From Byssochlamys sp. IMV 00236 (taxonomy: Eukaryota > Ascomycota > Eurotiomycetes > Eurotiales > Thermoascaceae), in contig MSJH02000625.1 in assembly GCA_001931875.2 (NCBI GenBank), positions 1-64,000 on the forward strand: a stretch of 64,000 nucleotides of DNA, read 5' to 3'. The position numbers and the translations under genes were made by a program. Under the pieces are notes generated by a model. It saw nothing but the letters and a program-made list of their open reading frames with translations, was not told the DNA's origin and did not search any database. Shown piece after piece: positions 26,810-38,017 of the stretch; within the stretch, counting starts at the first letter, position 1, and every line of letters begins with the position of its first letter.

Positions 26810-27052
26810 CTAGGAGCTATATGCAGCAGGAGATAAGAGGATAATTACTAAAGATTAGAATTCTAACCTTATAGTATTATATAAATAATACCCCTAGCTT
26901 ATATAACTTCTTAACCCTTTACCGCGAAGGCGGCGAAAAGCTCCTTTATTTATTATACTATAAACCTCTATAAAGATATACTCTATATTTAATATAATAA
27001 CTTTATAACAGCTTAAGGATAAGCCTAATTTAGGGGGAGAATACTGTTATAC

Positions 27053-27354
27053 CCCTAGCTCCTTATTAAGGTATAAGCTTACAGGACTACAGTAAAGCCC
27101 CGAATTTAAATATAATATTAAGGTAATTAGTTAAACCCCGCACTCCCCGCTTTTAAGGTTTATATAATATTAAAGCTGGGAAGTACTTAAGGGTTAAGAT
27201 ATAAATAGGCTCTAGATTGCTATCTTACTAGAAGCCAGCGATCCGTTCTAATATAACCTATATCTTACTATTTCTTTACTCGCGTAAGACATTCTACTAT
27301 TAGATTCCCCCGGTATAGACCCTTCTTTATACTAGCTTTACCCTTTGTTATAAT
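27053..27354 (+). repeat. Possible 3' LTR (about 300 bp)
   Basis: Starts TGTTATACCCC directly after a polypurine-like TTAGGGGGAGAATAC run and ends near TTGTTATAATA. This is the expected arrangement of polypurine tract plus 3' LTR, and it could belong to the outer chromovirus whose chromodomain ends at 24.8 kb. No matching 5' LTR was found, so both the limits and the assignment are tentative. Confidence 0.4.
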
Positions 27355-27775
27355 AGTAGACCCTTTTTTAAGTTAGGTGCGTAAAGCTGCTACCCCTCTC
27401 GCTATAATTGCTGGAGAAGTAATTTGCTAGCAATTTCTAGGAACCCACGTTTCTTACATATAACTTGCTAATTTAATTATATTCTTAAAACTTTCTTAGC
27501 TACTATTTCCCCTTACTATAATAGTTTTCTTTATTTATAGTAGTCTTAATTCTATTAATATACTTATATATTAAATAATAATACTTATATTATTTTAACT
27601 TATAGCTAGTAATAATATATTTAATAAACTTATTTAAAGCAATTAGTAAGAATAAGGAGATTAAAATAAATATCTTTAATAGTATTAATTTCTAAGTATA
27701 GAAGCTATATAATATTAAAGTATAGGCTTAGGAGATAAGTTAAAATAAGTAAAATAAAGTAATTAATACTAGAAC

Positions 27776-28256
27776 TAGCTATAAGATCTTTATTTAACTA
27801 ATTTAAACTAAAATAAGCTATTGTAAGTAGGCTTAATAAATAAAATATAGCTTAAAGAGCTTAAATCTAAATCTATATAATAAAGAGTTTTTATTAAAGT
27901 AAAATCTCTAAGTTATATAACTTTTAATTTTACTAAAGTAAAATTAAATTAATTATATAACTTTAATTTTATTAAAGTAAAATTATATTAATATATTTCT
28001 TAAGCTAGTACTATAATAGCTATAAGATCTTTATCTAGTTAATTTAAATTAAAATAAGCTATTATAAGTAAGCTTAATAAATAAAATATAGCTTAAAGAG
28101 CTTAAATCTATATCTATATAATAAAGAGTTTTTATTAAAGTAAAATTCTAAGTTATATAACTTTTAATTTTATTAAAGTAAAATTAAATTAATTATATAA
28201 CTTTAATTTTATTAAAGTAAAATTATATAAATATACTTCTTATACTAATACTATAA
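27776..28256. repeat. Tandem duplication, two units of about 240 bp
   Basis: Units 27,776-28,016 and 28,017-28,256 start with TAGCTATAAGATCTTTAT and are almost identical, differing mainly by transitions plus small indels. Each contains two smaller copies of a TTTTATTAAAGTAAAAT palindromic motif. AT-rich, no coding potential. It lies close to the right edge of the RIPed block (about 28,450). Confidence 0.85.
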
Positions 28257-28660
28257 TAAAAAGAGAATTAAAATAAATAATATAAAGTTACTTAAAGCTA
28301 TTAATATAGAATTAAAGAAAATATATTAAAATAAGTAATTAATTATAATTACTTATAATTAGTAGTAAAAGCAGTACTTTAACTAAGCAGGTAATTAAAA
28401 TAAAGTCTATAGGTATAAATAGCTAATAGATCTTAATATCTCTTAGTTCTTCAAGCAATCTAGAGATTATTCCCTTTTTATATGCTTTCTCAGAATCTTT
28501 GCTTCCGTAATCCTAGAACTTCACATATTCTAACCTTAGAGGCCTGGTCCTTAAGCGCTGTCTTTTGGACACTCCCGTTGGTTTCGCGGCACCTGAGGAC
28601 TTCGCACTACCCGCCATGGTCACGCTGTAGAGTAAGTCTGCAGATGCAACCGCGGCGGGA

Positions 28661-29872
28661 TCAGTGGACACTCCGGGTTTTTTTCTCTTGTAAACGTCTG
28701 CTTCTCCGCGGCGGTATAGGAGCAGATATAGGAGGCGGCTCAGGAAGGTCTAGCTTAGTTAAACGTGGTTGGGCATCCGCATTGCTATTCTGTAGCCCGG
28801 CTGATCCAAGGGTTGCCGGCAGTTCTTGAGATACATTCAGGAGGCCTGGCACTGAGCTGTGGTTCAAGTTGGCCGGTGGAGGGGGGCCGAATATCTGCCT
28901 AGGATCATGACTTCCTTCTCTCAGTCGACGGCCGTCGCCCTCGAGAGGGTCCGCTTGATGAGGAGCAGGGTCGGGCCCCACCTCCTCCGCTAACATCTCA
29001 TCAAGAGGCTGTTCGTGCTTCCACGATATCCCTGGCAGTATACCCCATTTCCTGCTCCAAATTCCTCTTCGTATCCAGGTGTTCTTCACATTCTCGTAGG
29101 CCTTGGTGTTGATGTCGGCCGAGTACAAGGCAACGGGTCCCTTAGACCCTGATTTGTCTTGCATTCGCTCACGCTCTTTCGACACCTGATAAACAAACTG
29201 ATAGAATGGACGTGACGCTTCGCGTTCACGCTCACGTATAGCCCACCGCTGAGCAATCAGTGACAACTCCTTACCACTCCTCAGTCGTCCTGATTTCGCC
29301 TCTCTAGTGTTCCGGGAAAAGGGGAACGGAGATGCATTGCCTTCACCTTCTAATTCAGTCTCCCATTCAGACTTAAGCTCAAGCGGTTGTTCGTGCTTCC
29401 ATGGCCCAGACGGCCTATCATCCTTCCATGGGTTCATATCCTTCCACTTGTCGTTCCAGATGCCCTGCTCAACCCAGCGTCTCTTGACCGTCTCCCTCGC
29501 GAGCTCTGCGGTATTCAAATCGGGCAGCCAGTACTCATCAGATCGTATGGTACAGCTTCCACATTCATCTGCTTGTGCTATAAGGATTCGTTGTTCCTCT
29601 TCGTGCCTTTGGTCGTCGAACTGATAACGAGGTAACGATGCCTCGCGCTCCCTTATCAGCTGCCATTTTCGCTTCTCGCAGCGTTGCTGTTCTTCGCTCG
29701 GCGGGTTAGGACTCTGAGATCGAGTTGTAGTGCCTGATGATTGAGATCTGTACGGTGGCGGAGAATGGCTAAAGCGCTTTCTTGCGCGGTCAAGTCGCTC
29801 TGGGTCTTCGGCCAGTGCTGCTAGGGCCGCGTCGGCCAGAAGCACCCCGTCACCTCGAACTGTGTCAGCCAT
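28661..29872 (-). CDS. Conserved fungal hypothetical protein with internal repeat
   Basis: Single-exon gene, 403 aa, normal codon use and no internal stop, so apparently intact. Residues about 70-164 and 210-290 are two copies of one module. Each begins with 'IREREA' plus 'YQF' and ends with 'GIW..KW' plus 'WKHEQPL' (157-164 and 284-290). The N-terminus (1-65) is Ser/Pro/Arg-rich. The C-terminus (about 300-403) is Pro-rich and finishes with a basic 'PPRRSRRLQEKK' tract that could serve nuclear localisation or nucleic-acid contact. No signal peptide or membrane span. I recall similar WKHE-type proteins as uncharacterised in Eurotiales; function unknown. It is divergent from the kinase pseudogene, with a 266-bp gap. 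Confidence 0.75.
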   Translation of the reverse strand: MADTVRGDGVLLADAALAALAEDPERLDRARKRFSHSPPPYRSQSSGTTTRSQSPNPPSEEQQRCEKRKWQLIREREASLPRYQFDDQRHEEEQRILIAQADECGSCTIRSDEYWLPDLNTAELARETVKRRWVEQGIWNDKWKDMNPWKDDRPSGPWKHEQPLELKSEWETELEGEGNASPFPFSRNTREAKSGRLRSGKELSLIAQRWAIREREREASRPFYQFVYQVSKERERMQDKSGSKGPVALYSADINTKAYENVKNTWIRRGIWSRKWGILPGISWKHEQPLDEMLAEEVGPDPAPHQADPLEGDGRRLREGSHDPRQIFGPPPPANLNHSSVPGLLNVSQELPATLGSAGLQNSNADAQPRLTKLDLPEPPPISAPIPPRRSRRLQEKKTRSVH

Positions 29873-30138
29873 AGGGAGATAGTATCGTCTAAAGCGATAG
29901 AAGCATCATCTTACTGAAGAGAAGAGATGGAATAGGAATGTTTGCTGTGGAAGGAGGTGGTATATGGTTTATCTTTACGGAGATTGCGGCCTGGACAGGC
30001 AGCGCACCTGCTGCCTTCGTTCTAAACCCAATTACCCCTTCCACTATTGGCAGTCTGTGAACCAAAAGAGATGCAGTTAACAAGAGCATTTATTCATTCA
30101 TCTTCTTTGCTCCAGATGCCATATTTCAATGCCCCAAT

Positions 30139-31118
30139 ATGCCCCATCCCCTTGCATTATTTTCCCTCAAGGCTATCGGGGAGCGGGCCGAAGAGGTCGT
30201 CGCGCACCCTTCGAACCAACATCTCGTCTCGACACTGGATGGCAATCACGTTCTTGACATTGGCCATGTCCGCTCAATGGGGAATACTACTACTCTTGCA
30301 ACCTTAGGACGTAATGGTGATGTTTTTGTGGGAGGCTCTAGCATCTCCAGGATCTAATGCTCGTTCGACATCGAGCCGACCTTTAAAGTTGTCATGTTCT
30401 ACGACAGATCGCATAATGGATTGAGCCAAGTCTCCGGCAAAAACGCTACACCACTCGAACACGGACGCTCTCGTAAGGTTGTCGTGCAGCAGGACGTCAA
30501 CACTGTCATTGGAATGGGTGGTGTGGGGCGAGACCTTGTCCAGTTCGAGTTGCAATGGCATCTTGCTAGACATTCTGAAACAATGGACCTGGTTAAGGAC
30601 AGAGAGACTGCCACACTCGAAGAGAACCCGCGGCTTGCTAGGACTATAGATGAAGCCGATACTACCTTGCCGTCTCAACGGGGAATGAGAATGCACACTC
30701 CAGGACCCCAACTACCAAGAATGAGATATCGCAAAGAAGGTCGTATGCTCGGCGCCGGACAGTTTGGAGAAGTGTATAAAGCTGTCGACATGGACTCTAG
30801 CAAGCTTATAGCCGTCAAGATATTGAAACCGCCTCCAGCAGCTTCAGAAGAGTGGAGTAAGGTTTATAGCGGGCTGAAACGCGAAGTAGAACATCTCTCC
30901 AGGATTAGCCATGTGAGCGAGACATCTTCAGAGCTTTTATTCGGATAAACTAATATTAGTTACAGCCACACATCGTCAATTATATCGCGTCCGAGGACTG
31001 GGATGGACCAAACCCTAGGATATTCATGGGTCTTAAGGAAGGGACATTGACAGCGTTGATTAAAGGCGGGTGCTCTATTCCTCTTTACAACCTTAGCACC
31101 TCGGTCTTCTACCTATAA
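30139..31118 (+). pseudogene. FHA-domain serine/threonine kinase, truncated
   Basis: One reading frame encodes an N-terminal FHA-type domain (residues about 45-140, with 'GRNGDVFVGGSSISRI' and later 'GMGGVGRDLVQFELQW'). A kinase N-lobe follows, with the glycine loop LGAGQFGEV (about 204-212) and the VKILK lysine (about 227). An in-frame TAA at 30,355-30,357 sits where the frame predicts Gln (CAA to TAA, a RIP-type change). A 53-bp intron (30,913-30,965, with a CTAAT branch-like site) joins '...LSRISH' to 'PHIVNYIASEDWDG'. The frame then ends at 31,116-31,118 just after 'ALIKGG', where AT-rich sequence begins. HRD and DFG are absent, so no catalytic kinase can be made. Confidence 0.85.
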
Positions 31119-31291
31119 TATAAACTATAATAAGTAAAGAAATTTTTAATATTTAAAATACTTCCGTAATCCTATATTCCTACAGATATCTCAGTTCTAT
31201 ATAGCGATATATAGCGTGCCTTATACTACCCTACTTTAGGTGCAGAACCGGTTCTCTGGTTAGGTAAATAGCACGCGTACTAGGCACTTAG
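31119..31291. other. AT-rich spacer replacing the kinase 3' end
   Basis: Short AT-rich sequence between the truncated kinase and the convergent gene remnant. No gene, repeat or terminator recognised. Confidence 0.5.
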
Positions 31292-32817
31292 TCATATAAA
31301 GGTAGGAGCAAGGAATTTAAACCTCGGGTCCTGCACCCTGTTTAAAACCTGTTTTCTGACTCTCTTAACTGAGCCTGGTACAGTGAGACGGTGTAGGGGA
31401 TACTCTCCCGCACGCCCTTCGGCCTCAAGTGCCAAGTAGCCCGGGGCATAAAGCTCAACATCGTTTTCCCATTGCTCTCGGTCGCATAAGTTCATCGTTG
31501 TTGGAAGTTGGTTAGCAGCCTTAGCTTGACAAAGAATATCAATAATCGGTAGGTCTATATTAAGTCTGATATTTTGCGTTAGTCTGTTGGTCTGTATTAG
31601 TAGAACTAAGAAATACTTACGGCGTATTTTGGTGTCTATAGCCACCCTGAACATGACGGATATGGTCAAGATCCATCGTAAGCTCGAAAGCGTTTATGTA
31701 CGGCATTCGCATATTGAACGGGCGGATGTGAATAGCATCCTTTACGGCTCTATTGATTTCATACTCAACCATTGTCAAACGGCCATTTCTTAGGCCTTCT
31801 TCATCGACCAACATATATGGGCCCGCGTAACCGAGATAGACTACGGTGCCAGTATGTGTGAGGTAAATACTCCTGAAATTTGCGGTCTCTAGATCCTGCC
31901 AGGGCAGAAAGTCCTCTATTGAAGGATCGCTGGCGGTTGCTGGATTCAAGATAGCCTCCGAGGGCATATAGTTATTGAGTAAACAGTGCCCAGTCTCGAT
32001 ATTATAGTTGTACAACAGGATTGCGAATTTTACCCATCGCGCCCGATTGGCAGCATGGGCCTCGTCAACAGGGGCAAGGGAAACCAAGCTGTTGACATCG
32101 CCTGGCTGAAGAGTGTCGTAAAGACGCGCCAATGCTTCGGCCTTTACTAGGTTCACTCCGAGATCTTGGCCCTTCCGTGCCCGGAAGACCCACAGGCGCA
32201 CGCGATTGATACGACTAAATGGAACAAAGTAGTTAGTGTAATGAACTTCGGAGTTTTGATAAGGTCAACTTCACATCGCGGAATTCCTGTGTAGCCGAAG
32301 CCCATTCTTCCACGAGTTGCCGCCGGTGGTGTAGCTTATATTCCGCATTATTGGAGGAAACGTCTGTGTCTGCTGCAGAAACCCAGTTCTCCTGACTGTA
32401 AGTTAGGACTGAAGGCGTTGCTTTAAAGAATAGATTATATAATTACATACCAATACAAAGAGTAGCCAGCCCTTAACTGTCTCCTTGATCTGATCCAAAG
32501 ATAAATGTGTTTCTGGGTGTGGTTTGATGGAACTAGGAATCCCCCCTGGCCAGTGTTAAACGGATCTCGGCATAGCTAGAAAGATATGTGATTAGTTCTG
32601 TTTAGTAGGGGTCTGAAGAAGGAAGGTGATAATTAAATAAATAATAAACGGGTAGTAAATACCTAAGGTACCAGGTTAGAGTCTTATAGCCATTCGGATT
32701 CGAGCGCCGTCGATAATTAACTATTTCAATGGCAACAATATAACCAGCGGTCGAAGCTACCAGGTTTTTACGGCCGGAAGGAAAATTGGCCCAACTATGG
32801 ATTACTGAAAGCTTCAC
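31292..32817 (-). pseudogene. Multi-exon gene of unknown function, 5' truncated
   Basis: Coding sequence of normal composition, minus strand. The main exon is about 31,621-32,211 (through 'VRLWVFRARKGQDLGVN' to 'HIRHVQGGYRHQNT'). It joins a last exon 31,292-31,565 ('LNIDLPIIDILCQAKAANQ...FKFLAPTFI') across a 55-bp intron that starts GTAAGT. Upstream exons are likely at about 32,283-32,394 ('ENWVSAADTD...EFRDV'), 32,448-32,538 ('SSIKPHPETHLSLDQIKETVKGWL') and 32,670-32,817. No in-frame ATG was found at the 5' end, and the frame from the first to the second of these did not join cleanly, so I treat it as a truncated gene. Family not recognised. Confidence 0.5.
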
Positions 32818-33338
32818 TAGCGGGGCGCTTAACTTCTAGGTTAGGACGAGCTAAAGGCTAGCCGAATATTACGGCTACGGCGGCGGCATAGAACTAGATT
32901 AGCTAGAACTTAGTATACTAAGTATACAGAACCTGTCCCTGGTAGGTATTATCATTGAGCGCTAGCGAAATGTTTATAATATACTAGGTAGAAAAATTTT
33001 TTGTTTTTTCTCCACTTTTTTCACTCCCTCTAATTGGTCTCTTATCACGTGACCTCTTCCTAAAGAGGAGATTTTTAAAGTGAACTGCATGTAATACTTT
33101 ACCGCTTACTGTTTTAGTAAGTTAAAATAATTTTTTTAAATTTTCCTATATAGCTTCGCGTCTGTGTTAATTAATTTATATTCTTTGCAGTCCTTACCCC
33201 CTGCTTTCTTTTACCTATTAAAGCTTACTTTTAAAGCATTTTCTTCCATTTAAATACTGGCTTCTTATTAGTCTGTTTAAAATATTAACTATATTAGCTA
33301 AATCCTTCTTACTTATTCTCCTTTTACTTACTTATCCC
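32818..33338. other. Intergenic, increasingly AT-rich
   Basis: Transition from normal composition to RIPed sequence. It contains a TCACGTGA palindrome near 33,045 and poly-T tracts. No gene seen. Confidence 0.5.
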
Positions 33339-33343
33339 CCTTT

Positions 33344-33651
33344 TATTATAGCGCTGACACGGCGCTGACCTAGCGAGGAAACAGAGAGAGGATAAGTCAT
33401 ATACTATTATTAGAAGAGGTAGCTTCAATACTTCTAATAAGGTATAAGGAGAGAGGAATTTACTGGCAGAATGCCTAACTGCCTGCGCTATTTAAAAATA
33501 GTTAAGAAATAAAGAATCCTATAAATAAAAGAATTAAGATTTTTTCCCTAAATTTTTTTCCTTTTCTTTCTCTAGCTTAAAGTTCTCTATTATACTGCTA
33601 TACTAGATTAGAAGCTTTAATAAATCTAATTTAGTCTGCTCGAGCGTGACA
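33344..33651 (+). repeat. 5' LTR of chromovirus
   Basis: 308 bp. It starts TATTATAGCG, where the 3' LTR has TATTATGGCA; the ancestral tip was plausibly TGTCA-like, since the right tip is GTGACA. A TATA-like CTATAAATAAAAG lies near 33,517-33,533. Confidence 0.88.
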
Positions 33652-36119
33652 TTACTTTAAGCTTATTTTACCTATCTTATTTTATTCTACTTTTAAAATT
33701 TTTTATCTAAATATAATTTGCTGCCTGTAAAACTTATCTACTTTAACTAATAAAATATTAAAACTAAATTAAGCCTTTGCTATAATAAAGCCTACTAATA
33801 AATCTAAATATTTTAAGAGTAATCCTAAAGATTATAATAAGAAGCCTGGATAGCCTAAATAAGAACTAAAGAAAAGAACTAATAATTAATATATCTTATA
33901 TTACTAGAATAATAAGCTGGCGGAACTCTCCTAGGATAAGTTCTAGAACTTCTTTAAAGAGAATCTTAATAAAATCTAGAACATATAGTATTATATTACT
34001 ACTACCTTCCTAAAGAAGATTAATAACTTAAAGTATACTAAATATATAAATAAATATATAATTAACTATAACTATAATCTCGCCTAATAGCTTTATTAAA
34101 AGAAATATTATATAATAGAAGTAGAATAATAAGCTGTAGAACTTATATATAAATAAGAAGACTATAAGGAGGCTATTGCAAATATGGCCCTTTATCTTAA
34201 ATAAGAGGGGACTCTAGGACCTAGAGGTAATTAGCCTTAATACTTTATTAAGTTGCTGGACCCGCCCCTGTTAACTAATAAAAAGAACCCTAAGTTTAAT
34301 AACTAGCTATTATAAATTAAGAATAAGCTAAGAATAAATGCTGACTACTATAGAAGTAACTATCTTTATATTATATATATCTAAAGCCGCCTAAATAGAA
34401 AGGCTATAGCTTATATATTTTTAAAGTTCTGCAAAGACTTAAGCCTCCCCTTTTAAATAGCTAAAGAGATATTTAACTATCTCTAAACTATATTTTATAA
34501 CTTAAATTATTGATAAAATATAAAACGCCAGTTTATTAACCTGTATATAAAGATATATTAGAAGTATAATAATTTCTTTATAGAGTTTATAAGACTAGCA
34601 GGTAAAATAGGTGTATATCTTAATAACTACTAAACTGAGATATATAATAAGATTACTCCCTCTCTTAAAAGCCTTATTATTAGCTAATATTACTAATTTA
34701 AGGATTTTAATAACTTTAAAAATGTTTATTACTAAGCTGCTTATGCCCTTTAGAGAAATAATAAAAATAACTATAAGGCTAGCTAAAATAAGAACTTAAA
34801 TATTAAAACTTCTTTTTAGACCTTATTTAACTAATTTAGTAGCAGTTTATCTACTCCTAAGAATAATATTAGGTTATTTATTACTAACCGCGAGACGCTT
34901 ATAAAAGAAGGGAAATGCTTCTTTTATAAAATAAAAGAATATCTAGTTATTAATTGCCTACTGAAGAAAGCAATAGTAGATATTAAGAATTTAGAGATTA
35001 AAAAGAAGGAGGATAAATAGGACTTGGAAAAAGCTAACCCCTAGGTTAAGACTTTAACTTAGGGGTTAATAGAGACCTAGCAGAGATTAATCTTAGTCGC
35101 CTCTTAAAGGATAATTACCTTGTTAAATCTAGCATAATTTATAAAAATAAATATAGTATTAAGCTCTCTACCCTGCTAGATTCTGGAGCAAATAAGCTCT
35201 ATTTCCTTAACTACTTATTAGTCCTATTAATTATCTAGTTCTTAAATATTTCCCTAAAACCTTTATATTAATCTGTATTTATTAACGGCTATAATAACTA
35301 AACTAGAGAATAAATAGACTATGTCTTTATTATTAACTTAAAGATTAATAAGAGAATTTATCTAAACCTATCTATGCTAATTATTAACCTAGGTTATTAT
35401 AACCTAATTCTTAGATAAAAATAAATAGCTGAAGAGTCTATTCTCTTAGACATTTAAAATTAATAACTGATTTAGCCGCGTAATAATCTGTAAATTTATT
35501 AATTCTAATAGGAGCTAGTTGTTATAAAGGAGGATTTAATAAGGCTATCTATTAATCCTAAATATTAATAAGATACTAATAGAAAAGACCTATAAATAGA
35601 GAAATAGATCTAAATCTTAAAATAAGAGAATTCTCCCTATTACTAATCTCTATAAATTAAATAAGTTAATACCCGGTTAGCTTTAATAAAAATATAATAT
35701 AAATTAAAAGATTAATCTAATCCTCCGCCTCTAATAATTATAAAACTATATCCTTTAAGGATAGATATTAAGGCAATTTTAAATATTATATATATCGGAG
35801 CTAAGGGATTTTAATAAGCATTATATAAGAAAAATATAGAGGTCTTTGCTATTAGCCTATATGAGATTAATAAGATTATTAAATAGAAGTCTCTAATTGT
35901 GCTAGAAGAATAAGAACTCCTAGAGCTAATATATAAGCATTTTCTTACAGTTTATAAAGACTTCTCTAATATCTTTTTTAAATAAGCATCTAATAAACTG
36001 CCTCTTTACCGGCCCTATAACTATAAGATAGAACTTAAAGGAGAAATCCCCTTAAAGTATTAACCTCTCTATAAATAATCGCTGGAGGAGTTATAAATGC
36101 TTAAAGTATATCTAATTAA

Positions 36120-37330
36120 TAACTTAAAGAAGGATTTTATCTCGCCCAGCTAGGAGTCCTTTATCTTACTGATTTTTTTTTATAAAAAAGGCAGATAAAG
36201 AACTCTAATTCTATATTAACTATTGCCGCCTAAATATAATTATAAAAAAAGATTACTACCTCTTGCCACTGATTAATAAAACCCTAGCTAGGGTTAGCTA
36301 AGCTAAGATCTTTATTAAACTAGATATTTAATAAGTATTTTATAGGATCTAGATAGACCCTAGTTTAAAAGCCCTAATAACCTTCTATATAAGATATAGG
36401 ACTTATAAGTATTATATGCTTCCTTTTAGACTTACTAATAGACCGGCTACGTTTTAATAATATATAAATAACCTTTTTTTTAACCTGCTAAATAACTACG
36501 TAAGCATTTATTTAGATAATATTTTAATCTATTCTAATAATAAGTAAGAATACTACCTTTAGGTAAAAAAGGTGCTATCCTATCTATAAAAGGCTGGCCT
36601 ATAAGCTGATATTAAGAAGTGCGAATTCCATATTATATAGATAAAATATCTTAGTTTTATTATCGGTATAAAAGGTATTAAGGTTAACCCTAAGAAGGTT
36701 GCTGTTATTCGGGATTAAGAATAGCCTAGAATAGTCTATAAGGTCTATTTATTTCTAGGTTTCTATAACTTCTATAGGAGGTTTATTAAAGACTATAATT
36801 ATATCGCAAGACTGATAATAAATCTAATTAAAAAAAATTACCTCTTTAACTTTAATTAGAAGTGCTATAAGGCTTTTAAAATATTAAAAGAATATCTCTA
36901 ATTAGTACCGATTTTACGCAATTATAATCCCGATAAAGATATATATATTAAGACAGATACTTTAAATAGTATTATAGCTGCTATACTTGCCTAGCGGGTA
37001 AATAAATAAAATCCCTAATATCTAATAGCCTATTACTTAAAGATAATAATACTAGCTAAGTATAACTATCTAATTTATAATAAAGAGCTTCTGGCAATTA
37101 TATAAGCCCTTAAGGAATAATATATAGAGCTTGTAGGCTTATAGATAAATAAGCTATTTAATATCCTAATAAATTACTATACTCTTAAATACTTTATAAC
37201 TATAAAAGTATTAAATTTAAGGCAGGCTTAATAAGCAGAGTTCCTATCCTATTACTATTTCTTAATTTAGTATTATCCTAGAAAGCTAAATACTCTAGCT
37301 AATATTCTATTATAATAAGAGGGAGATATT
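36120..37330 (+). pseudogene. Chromovirus reverse transcriptase / RNase H
   Basis: Unusually readable Ty3/gypsy RT: 'FIKKADKELQFYINYCRLN' (family VxKKDG.LRxCVDYRxLN), 'YYLLPLINKTL', 'FYRIQIDP', 'MLPFRLTNRPATFQQYIN' and the catalytic box 'SIYLDNILIYS' with the second Asp of YxDD changed to Asn. RNase H follows with 'TDTLNSIIAAIL' and 'YNKELLAII'. Frame interruptions are nearly all TAG at Gln/Trp positions. Not functional. Confidence 0.88.
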
Positions 37331-37668
37331 TCCTAGTAGAAGAAGCAAATAAACTAATACTAGATCTAGCGCCTATTAGGACCTAAAGTCTTAAATATAT
37401 AGATTTAAAAGAAATTAATAGAGCAAGAGACTCTTCTAGCTTTAATATTAATTAAAGAGTTTACCCTAGTAGATAAGATCCTTAAGGAGAATTATAAGAA
37501 TATTAAACTAGTGCTGTTCTATAATAATATAGGCTAAGAAGGCTCTACATATTAATTAACAGATAGGCTTCTATTATATAGCAAATAATTAGTTATCTTA
37601 GATTAGGGAGATCTATATATATATCTTTTAGATAAAGTTTATTATTAAGTCTTTACTGCCTATTCTAG

Positions 37669-38017
37669 TATAGTAGGGGGAAACAGTAGGGAGGTTTCGA
37701 GGATATAATTAGGTCAGCAAGTCACGTGCTATTATTAGAAGAGGCAGCTTAAATACTTCTAATAAGGTGTAAGGGGAGGAAGGGTATAAATTGATTAATT
37801 AGTTAGTTAATATAGAATAGAATAAGCAATCCTCTCTTAATTATATTTTAGTATTAGTTTAGTATTAAAGCAGCCTCTCCTTTATTATACTATCTTATTC
37901 TTTAAGCTTCTCTTCTAGCTTTACCTTAGGGCCTAAAGATCTAAGCTATCCTTCCCTTCCTCTATATCCTCATGCTCTAAGACTTACTGCTAAGTCTCGA
38001 CACCCTTTCCTATAATA
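37669..38017 (+). repeat. Solo LTR, 349 bp, flanked by CTAG
   Basis: Inserted in the integrase region of the chromovirus, between CTAG copies at 37,665-37,668 and 38,018-38,021. Same length and family as 26,461-26,809 but opposite orientation. Runs TATAGTAGGG...CCTATAATA and contains CACGTG near 37,724. No internal sequence remains. Confidence 0.85.

Noticed and set aside
29307..29635. Two plus-strand ORFs opposite the 403-aa gene
   Set aside because: Antisense shadows of the intact minus-strand gene with its internal repeats.
30304..30711. Minus-strand 135-codon ORF
   Set aside because: Antisense to the FHA/kinase coding frame, which shows clear family motifs.
34611..34799. 62-codon ORF in the chromovirus Gag region
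   Set aside because: Off-frame reading of degenerate Gag; no domain.
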